The notes below the pieces were generated by a model, which was not told where the DNA came from, made no database searches, and saw nothing but the letters and a program-made list of their open reading frames with translations. A program made the position numbers and the translations under genes. Positions 57,647 through 64,000 of a DNA stretch of 64,000 nucleotides are shown one piece after another (positions within the stretch are counted from its first letter, which is position 1; the number at the start of each line of letters is the position of its first letter). The stretch is taken from the NCBI RefSeq assembly GCF_018130955.1, contig NZ_JAFCJM010000008.1, forward strand, positions 124,001-188,000, given 5' to 3'. Origin of the DNA: Bradyrhizobium liaoningense. Lineage in GTDB: Bacteria > Pseudomonadota > Alphaproteobacteria > Rhizobiales > Xanthobacteraceae.

Positions 57647-57759
57647 CTGAATTCCCCCAACGCGCTACTTTATGTTTGCGAGCGGCAGTATCAGCGGAGC
57701 CAGTTAAAAAATCGCAAGTGATGCAATTGCTTGGGTACTTTCCATGCGACGAAAAAAGA

Positions 57760-57785
57760 AAGGGCCGGCAAAGCTGCCGGCCCTT
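57760..57785 (-). terminator. terminator of the outer-membrane protein gene
   Basis: AAGGGCCGGCA (57760-57770) and TGCCGGCCCTT (57775-57785) with an AAGC loop; leftward it is followed by TCTTTTTTC. It lies 28 nt past the beta-barrel gene. Confidence 0.85.
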
Positions 57786-57812
57786 CGTCACGAGACGGGA
57801 TGTGGTTAGCGA

Positions 57813-58544
57813 TCAGTAACGGGCGACGACCGGGCCGCCCCAGTTGAAGCGGTAGTTGACGCCCGCCTTCACGGTGTGGTCGTCGGTGGTGAAGCTGCCG
57901 GCCGGCACCATGGCCAGCGGCGCGGTGAAGTTGGCCTTGCCGAAGTTGTAGTACTGGTACTCCGCCTTGGCCGACCAGTTCGGGGCGAACATGTATTCGA
58001 TGCCGGCGCCGACGGTGTAGCCGTCGCGGTGGTTGCCGTTGATGGCGAAGGGCACTCCGACGCCGCCGAGCGTTACGCTCTCGTTGTTGTCGGAATAGGC
58101 GTAGCCACCCTTCACATAGAGCAGGCCGGGACCCCAGGTGTAGCCGACGCGGCCTGTGATCGAGCCGAGGCCGCGCTGATTGTTGGTGTAGACGTAGCCG
58201 CCGGGGAACACCGCGCCGACGCTGCCGGAGAGCCAGGAATACTGGCCTTCGACACCGACCACCCAGTTCGGGTTGAACTGCCAGTCGGCGCCGACCTGCA
58301 AGCCGCCGAGGAAACGGCCGTTGCCGTTGTTGCCGGTGGTCAGGCCGCTGAAATTGCTGTCGCTCGAGAAGGCGCCGCCGAGATGCGCACCGAGATAGAA
58401 GCCGGTCCAGTTATAGAGCGGCGCGGCATAGGCGGGCGCAGGCTGCTGCTTGTAATAGGAACGGTTGCCGAGGTCGGCACCGAGGGCGGGGGCGGCCGCG
58501 CTCAAGGCGAGCAGCGCAACGGTCGCGAACAGGATCTTCTTCAT
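57813..58544 (-). CDS. outer-membrane beta-barrel protein (Omp25/Omp31-like)
   Basis: 243 residues from ATG 58544 (MKKILFATVALLALSAAAPALGAD), a clear signal peptide. The mature protein has NWTGFYLGAHLGGAF, QVGADWQFNPNWVVGVEGQYSWL, GSITGRVGYTWGPGLLYVKGGYAYSDNN, GAGIEYMFAPNWSAKAEYQYYNFG, and a terminal HTVKAGVNYRFN with WGGPVVARY. These alternating strands and aromatic girdles fit an eight-stranded barrel of the Omp25/31 group. It lies in the outer membrane as a structural or pore protein. Monocistronic with its own terminator. Confidence 0.93.
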   Translation of the reverse strand: MKKILFATVALLALSAAAPALGADLGNRSYYKQQPAPAYAAPLYNWTGFYLGAHLGGAFSSDSNFSGLTTGNNGNGRFLGGLQVGADWQFNPNWVVGVEGQYSWLSGSVGAVFPGGYVYTNNQRGLGSITGRVGYTWGPGLLYVKGGYAYSDNNESVTLGGVGVPFAINGNHRDGYTVGAGIEYMFAPNWSAKAEYQYYNFGKANFTAPLAMVPAGSFTTDDHTVKAGVNYRFNWGGPVVARY

Positions 58545-58765
58545 CGTCTTTACTCCAACACTCAAACCCGGCAGGCGCGCCTCTGGCGCCGTCGTTGGTT
58601 ACGCAGATAGCGGGCTTTCGACGAAAATGCTGTCACTCCCGTGGCACAGCGGTCGGTAACTTAACTTATTGGCTGGTAAATGCTTTTCGTGCCTAACGGC
58701 AGGTAAAGAAAGGCTGAAGGAAGGGTTAAATTGGCGCAGCTCGGGCCGTCCCGCGCAAGGCGTCG

Positions 58766-59086
58766 TTAACCAAGGCGGCGGCGCACCTCCTCGCGCATCT
58801 GCTCGCGAAACGCGGCGCGGCGGGCGGGCCGGTCCTTCTCGTGGATGGTATGGCGGTCGAATACGTTGAAGCTGTCCATGATCGGATAGCGGTCGCTGGC
58901 CATCGCAAGCACGCGGAGCACCTCGGTCGCCGCCGCGGTCGTACCCTTCACCTCCCAGCGCCGGATCGTGTCCGCGCCACCGGTCGCCGGCAATCCGCAC
59001 AGCTTCGCCATGTCGGCGGCCGTCAGCTTCCTGCCGATGGCGTCGGAGAGGTCGGCGCGCAGTTGCTTCAGCTCAGGTCCGGTCAT
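58766..59086 (-). CDS. helix-turn-helix domain protein
   Basis: 106 residues from ATG 59086 (MTGPELKQLRADLSDAIGRKL); an earlier start at 59110 is possible. An XRE-like HTH lies at about 5-52 (LTAADMAKLCGLP...GADTIRRWEVKG), then a helix and a basic Arg/Glu-rich tail (RRAAFREQMREEVRRRLG). It probably binds DNA. Possible partner: the small gene 97 nt upstream on the same strand. No target is evident. Confidence 0.75.
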   Translation of the reverse strand: MTGPELKQLRADLSDAIGRKLTAADMAKLCGLPATGGADTIRRWEVKGTTAAATEVLRVLAMASDRYPIMDSFNVFDRHTIHEKDRPARRAAFREQMREEVRRRLG

Positions 59087-59183
59087 GTCACCTGTGATCC
59101 GCCGTATCAAACAGGTGAATGCACTATCGCTGATTCGGGGCTATCCGAAGACCGACAAGGCAACGAGGCGCGCGCAAAAGTGT

Positions 59184-59495
59184 TTAGGGACGATTGAGCG
59201 CGGCCTGCAATTCCCCGAGCGCTTCAGTGAGCTGCTCGCGATGGGCGATGTCGTCCTTCGGTATTGCGGCGACACTCGCCGCGAGCTCGCGCAAGATGCC
59301 CGCGAGTAGGCCGAAATTGATGTGCAGATGCACCGATTTCCGCACGTCGTCCGCGCCCGGGCGCTGAAGCACGAGAGCGAATCCGCTGCCGTCGAGATGC
59401 GCCTCGAAGCGCGATGAATGCTCGAACGTCCCGACATAGAACTTGTCGGGATATTCGAGCGCGACCTCGGCCTTGTCGGGAATGGGTTTTGACAT
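59184..59495 (-). CDS. small protein of unknown function
   Basis: 103 residues from ATG 59495 (MSKPIPDKAEVALEYPDKFYVGTF); the frame upstream gives 11 more without a start that looks better. A compact mixed alpha/beta sequence: RFEAHLDGSGFALVLQRPG, then VHLHINFGLLAGILRELAASVAAIP, ending in a helix. There is no signal peptide. It is divergent from the irr-like gene, with a perfect FixK-type box in the middle of the gap, so it may be controlled by oxygen. Family not recognised. Confidence 0.7.
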   Translation of the reverse strand: MSKPIPDKAEVALEYPDKFYVGTFEHSSRFEAHLDGSGFALVLQRPGADDVRKSVHLHINFGLLAGILRELAASVAAIPKDDIAHREQLTEALGELQAALNRP

Positions 59496-59600
59496 CTTGA
59501 GCCTCGCCAATGCCAACCATTCTGGCATCGGATCGGGATCACGCTTTGCGCCAAGTCAGACTGAGAGAGATCAGACTGAGAAGAGCAGCCGCTGCCAGAT

Positions 59601-59614
59601 TTGATCCGGATCAA
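59601..59614. promoter_or_regulatory. FixK/FNR-type box between the irr-like gene and a divergent small gene
   Basis: TTGATCCGGATCAA is a perfect TTGAT-N4-ATCAA site, centred about 107 nt from the irr-like ATG and 112 nt from the ATG of the leftward small gene. Nearby (59556-59581) are two direct repeats TCAGACTGAGA spaced 15 bp. Which gene it drives cannot be told from position alone. Confidence 0.7.
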
Positions 59615-59713
59615 AGCGGAACCGCTGCTTTTGCGATCCGATGGCAACAAGAGCAGCGGGGCGCCGCGCGCGGCCGTTCGCTTCGGTATGATCCAACCGT
59701 GAGACGGCCCTCG

Positions 59714-60202
59714 ATGGATATCCTCTCCACCATGACCTTCGCCGGCGACATCAGCGAGGTCGCGCCTGAGGCCAGTGAGCCGCAGCGCGTCGATGACGCC
59801 ACAGCTCATTGCGAACGCCTGCTGCGCGACGCCGGCTTGCTGCCGACGCGCCAGCGCCTGGCACTTGGGCAGCTCCTGTTCCTGAACGGCCATCGTCACG
59901 TGTCGGCGGAGACGCTGTTCGACGAAGCGGCCGCGGCGAACATGCGGCTGTCGCTCGCAACGGTCTACAACACGCTCAACCAGTTCACCGAGGCCGGCCT
60001 GTTGCGCCGGATCTCGGCCGACGGCTCAAAGTCGTTCTTCGATACCGACATCAGCGTCCACCCTCATTTCCATCTCGAAGGCGAGGATTTGCTGGTGGAC
60101 ATCCCCCAGGATCTGATCTTCACGCAGATGCCGCAGGCCCTGCCGGGCCACGAGATCTCCAGGCTCGACGTCATCGTGCACATCCGGCGGAAGCGGCAGT
60201 AG
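59714..60202 (+). CDS. Irr-like Fur family transcriptional regulator
   Basis: 162 residues. Fur-type winged helix at about 35-105 (LLPTRQRLALGQLLF, RHVSAETLFDEAAAANMRLSLATVYNTLNQFTEAGLLRRI). A histidine cluster HPHFH (116-120) is typical of Irr, and His60/His62 come earlier. The N-terminal part lacks a Cys-Pro heme regulatory motif: the equivalent region reads HCERLLRDAG. It therefore resembles the second, motif-less Irr-like protein of Bradyrhizobium. Irr proteins respond to heme and control heme and iron genes; how this one senses heme is open. Start 59714 could be 59732. Confidence 0.85.
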   Translation: MDILSTMTFAGDISEVAPEASEPQRVDDATAHCERLLRDAGLLPTRQRLALGQLLFLNGHRHVSAETLFDEAAAANMRLSLATVYNTLNQFTEAGLLRRISADGSKSFFDTDISVHPHFHLEGEDLLVDIPQDLIFTQMPQALPGHEISRLDVIVHIRRKRQ

Positions 60203-60296
60203 ACCGAAGCGGCCGCGGCCGGCGAATTGACCGGTTGGCCCCGGGAAGGTAACTTTTTGCCTTGCCGGATCGTCCAATCGCTCAAGGCGCGCGCCT

Positions 60297-61235
60297 ATGG
60301 AATGGTCAGCCAAACCGTTTCGTGCGGACCAGCCCTTTGGTAGCTGGGCCGACGATCTCGCTGCCGCCTTCGTCCGGCTCGAGCCGCGCCGGATGGCCGA
60401 CCGTCCCTTCGAAGGCTCGATTGCGCGCACCGACGCTGCGCCGATCCAGATTTCGCTGGTCAGGGCCACCAGTCACCGGGTGCTGCGGCTGCGCAGTCAC
60501 ATTGCCGGCGGTGCGGACGATCTCTGCTTCGTGAATCTGCAGATCGGCGGTCTTGGCCGCACGACGCAGCGCGGACATGAGCAGGTTTGCGCAGTGGGCG
60601 ATCTCGCGGTCGTCGACACCACCGAGCCGTTCGAGATCGCCAACGGTCGCGATTTCAGCCTGTATTGTTTTGCGGTCCCCCGGCGCCTGCTCCCGAACAA
60701 TTTCTGCGATCGTCCGCGGCTCGCCCTGTCGCGCACCGAGGCCGGCCGCGCTCTATCGCGCACGCTCGCAAGCTATGCCGAGCTTTGTCTTGCAGCGCCG
60801 GCCCTCGCCGCAAGCGGCGGCGCGCATGTGGTCGAGCTGATCGCGCACGCGCCCGCGATGCTCGGCGAGCAACCGGTCGTGCGCGTGCATGCCCCGGTGC
60901 TGCTGTCGATGATGCTCGATCACATCGCGCGCCACAGCGACGATCCCGATCTCGACGCCGAGGCGCTGGCCGCAAGGTTCCGCTGCTCAGAGCGTTATGT
61001 GCACCGGCTGTTCGTCGCGACCGGCCGTTCCGTCGGCGAGCATGTCAATGACGCGCGGATCCTTGTATGCGCGCGGAACCTGCTCGACCCGCGCCATGGT
61101 CGCAAGACCATCGCCGAGATCGCGTTCGAAGCCGGCTTTTCCGACATCTCGCATTTCAACCGGCTGTTCAAGCGCGGTCACGGCCTGACGCCGCGCGAGT
61201 TCCGGCGAACCATGACTCCCGGATCGCAATCGTGA
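60297..61235 (+). CDS. AraC family transcriptional regulator
   Basis: 312 residues. The N-terminal AraC_binding_2-like domain (about 20-190: RATSHRVLRLRSHIAGGADDLCFVNLQIGGLGRTTQRGHEQVCAVGDLAVVDTTEPFEIA) is followed by two C-terminal HTH motifs (about 200-305: RFRCSERYVHRLFVATGRSVGEHVNDARILVCARNLL; TIAEIAFEAGFSDISHFNRLFKRGHGLTPREFR). It precedes the Ior-like genes on the same strand by about 87 nt, so it is a good candidate activator of them. Effector unknown. Confidence 0.92.
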   Translation: MEWSAKPFRADQPFGSWADDLAAAFVRLEPRRMADRPFEGSIARTDAAPIQISLVRATSHRVLRLRSHIAGGADDLCFVNLQIGGLGRTTQRGHEQVCAVGDLAVVDTTEPFEIANGRDFSLYCFAVPRRLLPNNFCDRPRLALSRTEAGRALSRTLASYAELCLAAPALAASGGAHVVELIAHAPAMLGEQPVVRVHAPVLLSMMLDHIARHSDDPDLDAEALAARFRCSERYVHRLFVATGRSVGEHVNDARILVCARNLLDPRHGRKTIAEIAFEAGFSDISHFNRLFKRGHGLTPREFRRTMTPGSQS

Positions 61236-61321
61236 TCCCTATTGAATTCTCCACGCCGTGATGCCCCCTCAAATCCCGCGACGATTTCGGCTAACATCGC
61301 GCGTCGAACAGGAGTGATGAC

Positions 61322-61786
61322 ATGCCCAGCTATCGACTCCGCATCAACGAAAGCGATTTGTCGGTCGAGTCCGCGGACAGCGCCAAGCCGCTGCTCTACG
61401 TGCTTCGGGGCCTCGGACTGACGGCGACCAAGTTCGGCTGCGGCCTTGGCCAATGCGGTGCCTGCACGGTCATCGTCGACGGCACGGCGGTGCAATCCTG
61501 CCAGTTGACCGTAGCCGATGCGCGAGACAAGTCGATCACGACGCTGGAAGGATTGGGAACGGCTGCGAAACCGCATCCGCTTCAGGCCGCCTTCATCGCG
61601 CATCAGGTGCCGCAATGCGGCTACTGCACGAGCGGCATGATCATGACGGCGGCCGCCTTGCTGGCGAAGACCCGGAAGCCGAGCGAGAGCGAGATTCGCT
61701 CGGCGCTGGAGCTCAATCTCTGCCGCTGCGGCTCGCATACGAGAGTCGTGAGCGCGGTCATGACGGCAGCGGAACAGCGAGGTTGA
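61322..61786 (+). CDS. (2Fe-2S)-binding subunit of a molybdenum hydroxylase (IorA-like)
   Basis: 154 residues with two [2Fe-2S] domains. The plant-ferredoxin type has Cys40, Cys45 and Cys48 in GCGLGQCGACTV and Cys60. The helical second cluster has Cys99 and Cys102 in QCGYCTSGMI and Cys134 and Cys136 in CRCGSH. This is the small subunit of isoquinoline 1-oxidoreductase-like or aldehyde-oxidase-like enzymes, passing electrons from the molybdenum site to a c-type cytochrome or other acceptor. The start overlaps a GTGATGAC site. It is 1 nt apart from the large-subunit gene. Confidence 0.95.
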   Translation: MPSYRLRINESDLSVESADSAKPLLYVLRGLGLTATKFGCGLGQCGACTVIVDGTAVQSCQLTVADARDKSITTLEGLGTAAKPHPLQAAFIAHQVPQCGYCTSGMIMTAAALLAKTRKPSESEIRSALELNLCRCGSHTRVVSAVMTAAEQRG

Positions 61787-61787
61787 G

Positions 61788-64000
61788 ATGAGCACTTCCC
61801 TGGACCAGCTTCGCATCTCCCGCCGTGCCGTTCTCAAGGGCGGCGCGCTGACCGTTGGATTTGCACTGACGGTGACACCGGGCGCCGCCCTGGCGCAGGC
61901 TGTCGGTGGCGTGTCCCGTCGCACCGACGCCACACAGGTCGACGCCTATCTCGCCGTGAACGGTGACGGCACCGTGACGCTCTATTGCGGCAAGGTCGAT
62001 CTCGGCCAGGGCTTGCGCATCGCGATTCCCCAAATCGCGGCCGAGGAACTCGGTATCGGTGTCGACCGGATCAAATATATCGAGGGCGATACCGCCCTGA
62101 CACCTAATCAAGGTCGAACGTCGGGCTCGACCGGCATCCAGCGTGGCGGCATGCAGATTCGTCAGGCCGCGGCGACCGCGCGCAAGGCTTTGGTCGATCT
62201 GGCCGCGCAACGTCTCAATCTCAGGCCGGACGACCTGATCGCCGCAGACGGCGAGGTGCGGCCGAAGGCAGGCGGGGACGGCATTCGCTTTGCGGATCTG
62301 CTCGACGGCCGCAAGTTCGACGTCAAGCTCGATCCCAAGGCGCCGCTGAAGGATCCCGCAAGCTACACCGTCGTCGGCAAGTCGCTGCCGCGCCCGGACG
62401 TGGCGGCCAAATGCCTGGGCACCGCGACTTATATCCATGACCTGACCTTGCCGGACATGCTGCATGCGCGCGTGATCCGGCCGCCTGCGATCGGCGCCAC
62501 GCTCGTTGCGGTCGACGAGGGGTCGATCAAGGACCTGGCCGGCGCAAGAGTCGTGAGGCTCAAGGATTTCCTGGCCGTCGTCGCCGACGACGAATGGACG
62601 ACGGTGCGCGCCGCGCGCAGCCTGCGCGCGCAATGGAGCGAGGCATCGAACCTGCCGGTTCAGGACCGGCTGACGGAAACCCTGCGGACGGCTGCGGGCG
62701 CCACGGCGGAGACCCTCGTCACCAGGGGCACCCCGCCGTCAGCGCAGCCGCAGGACACCAAGACCCTGAGCGCCAGCTATTTCTGGCCGATGCAGAGCCA
62801 CGCCTCGCTTGGTCCATCCTGTGCAGTTGCCGACGTGCGCACCGACGAGGCGACGATTTGGACGGCGTCACAGGGCATGCATGACAACCGCGTCACCTAT
62901 GCCCGTTTCCTGGGCCTGCCCCTGGACAAGGTGCGGCTGATCTATCTCGAAGGCTCCGGCTGCTACGGCATGAACGGTCACGAGGACGCGGCAGCCGACG
63001 CCGCCATCCTCTCGCGCGCGATGGGACGTCCCGTCCGCGTGCAATGGTCGCGTGCGGACGAACTTGGCTGGGACCCGAAGGGCCCGCCGCAACTGCTCGA
63101 TCTCTCCGGCAGTGTCGATGCCGAAGGCCGCATCCTGGACTGGCGCACCGAGATGTGGATTCCGCAGACCACCAAGGGTCTGCTCAACATTCCCCTGCTC
63201 GGACCCCAGGCCGCCGGGCTCGACAACGTCGTCGGCCTCAACACCGGGTTGATCTCGCAGAACGGCGATCCGCCCTACGAGGCCGCGCACATGCAGGTCG
63301 TCGTGCACTGGCTGAAGGAGACGCCGCTGCGGCCGGCGCCGCTGCGCTCGCCGGGAAAACCTGCCAATTGTTTCGCGGTCGAAAGCTTCATCGACGAGCT
63401 GGCCGCTGCGGCGCGCCTCGATCCGGTCGCGTTTCGGCTGCGCGGCCTGAAGAACCCGCGGGGTGTCGAGCTGATCAAGCGGGTGGCCGCGATGATGAAA
63501 TGGGAGCCGCGGGCCTCTCCAGGCCCGAACATTGTCGCGGCGGTCGCGCGCGGCCGCGGCATGTCCTACATCCACTACAAGCACAGCGAGACGTTCGTCG
63601 CCATGGGAATGGAGGTCGCGGTCGAGCAGGCGAGCGGCAGAATCCAGGTCGAGCGCGTCGTCTGCGCGCATGATTGCGGGCAGATGATCAATCCGGACGG
63701 CGTGCGCTCCCAGGTCGAGGGCAGCATCCTGCAAACGATCAGCCGTGTGCTGATGGAGGAAGTGAAGTTCGACCGGTCGCGCGTGACAAGCGTCGACTGG
63801 ACCGGATACCCGATCCTGAGATTCTCCGATGTTCCCAGGATCGAGATCGATCTGGTCGATCGGCCCACCGAGCCGCCGCTCGGTGCGGGCGAAGCCGCCT
63901 GCGCTGCGGTGGGCGCCGCGCTCGCCAATGCCGTGTTCGACGCGACCGGCCTTCGGCTGCGGACCGTCCCGTTCACCCCGGAGCGGGTGAAGGCGGTGCA
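61788..64000 (+). CDS. molybdopterin-binding large subunit of a molybdenum hydroxylase (IorB-like), cut off by the window edge
   Basis: 737 residues are visible before the edge. A Tat-type signal SRRAVLKGGALTVGFALTVTPGAALA (RR at 12-13) is followed by VDAYLAVNGDGTVTLYCGKVDLGQGLRIAIPQIAAEELG and the second half from about residue 190. EGSGCYGMNGHEDAAADAAILSRAMGRPVRVQW and GEAACAAVGAALANAV hold the substrate channel and the catalytic Glu. This is isoquinoline 1-oxidoreductase beta-like. No FAD (middle) subunit gene is in the two-gene set, consistent with the two-subunit periplasmic group. It hydroxylates N-heterocycles or aldehydes; the substrate is unknown. Confidence 0.94.
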   Translation, partial: MSTSLDQLRISRRAVLKGGALTVGFALTVTPGAALAQAVGGVSRRTDATQVDAYLAVNGDGTVTLYCGKVDLGQGLRIAIPQIAAEELGIGVDRIKYIEGDTALTPNQGRTSGSTGIQRGGMQIRQAAATARKALVDLAAQRLNLRPDDLIAADGEVRPKAGGDGIRFADLLDGRKFDVKLDPKAPLKDPASYTVVGKSLPRPDVAAKCLGTATYIHDLTLPDMLHARVIRPPAIGATLVAVDEGSIKDLAGARVVRLKDFLAVVADDEWTTVRAARSLRAQWSEASNLPVQDRLTETLRTAAGATAETLVTRGTPPSAQPQDTKTLSASYFWPMQSHASLGPSCAVADVRTDEATIWTASQGMHDNRVTYARFLGLPLDKVRLIYLEGSGCYGMNGHEDAAADAAILSRAMGRPVRVQWSRADELGWDPKGPPQLLDLSGSVDAEGRILDWRTEMWIPQTTKGLLNIPLLGPQAAGLDNVVGLNTGLISQNGDPPYEAAHMQVVVHWLKETPLRPAPLRSPGKPANCFAVESFIDELAAAARLDPVAFRLRGLKNPRGVELIKRVAAMMKWEPRASPGPNIVAAVARGRGMSYIHYKHSETFVAMGMEVAVEQASGRIQVERVVCAHDCGQMINPDGVRSQVEGSILQTISRVLMEEVKFDRSRVTSVDWTGYPILRFSDVPRIEIDLVDRPTEPPLGAGEAACAAVGAALANAVFDATGLRLRTVPFTPERVKAV

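Noticed and set aside
55676..57721. 681-codon plus-strand frame over the chemoreceptor
   Set aside because: Antisense to a complete methyl-accepting chemotaxis protein; no domain signal.

Overview
The window looks like a chromosomal segment of a Bradyrhizobium-type alphaproteobacterium. The evidence is very high GC, strong GC3 codon bias, many 4-bp ATGA overlaps between genes, an aa3 oxidase cluster next to tldD and an ialB-like gene, a split b/b' F0 ATP synthase operon, a C4-type hemA and an Irr-like Fur protein. Several families of short palindromic repeats sit flush against gene ends, as is typical of this genus. No tRNA, rRNA, CRISPR array, transposase or phage gene was seen. This is mostly core genome, with one sugar-catabolic block (about 39.0-48.7 kb) that may be accessory.

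Layout. 1-3.4 kb: a truncated PodJ/Sel1-like polar or cell-envelope protein and a PadR regulator. 3.6-9.7 kb: an NTF2-like protein followed by a beta-oxidation set (DmdC-type acyl-CoA dehydrogenase, small unknown, thiolase, FadB/FadJ-type bifunctional protein). 10-13.4 kb: two small membrane proteins on opposite strands with overlapping 3' ends, a divergent GST/MarR pair around a perfect 18-bp palindrome, and gshA. 13.7-18.7 kb: PAN-domain protein, nucleotidyltransferase, lepB-tldD, GNAT, IalB-like protein. 19.2-25.8 kb: ctaC-ctaD-ctaB-small-ctaG-ctaE, then DUF983-SURF1 behind a terminator. 26-31.8 kb: NTF2-like gene bracketed by inverted repeats, response regulator, candidate sRNA, thrC-M16 peptidase-GNAT, exported unknown. 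32.1-34.7 kb: atpI-B-E-F'-F (minus strand). 35.1-38.8 kb: coiled-coil exported protein, YjbQ, MHS-type MFS carrier with a large insert, response regulator.

38.98-48.63 kb is a sugar module. A fructose-type ABC importer (frcBCA) diverges from frcR (ROK)-fructokinase-zwf-edd-eda, so uptake, phosphorylation and the Entner-Doudoroff route lie around one operator/promoter. The module is bracketed by oppositely oriented copies of one dispersed repeat.

48.9-64 kb: a very large SLC5-transporter/histidine-kinase/receiver hybrid, hemA with a perfect FixK/FNR-type box, an MBL hydrolase, a chemoreceptor, an outer-membrane beta-barrel protein, small unknowns, an irr-like gene with a second perfect FixK-type box upstream, an AraC regulator, and an IorAB-like molybdenum hydroxylase truncated by the window edge. 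The two FixK-type boxes, at hemA and near irr, suggest that oxygen control reaches both heme synthesis and a heme/iron regulator.
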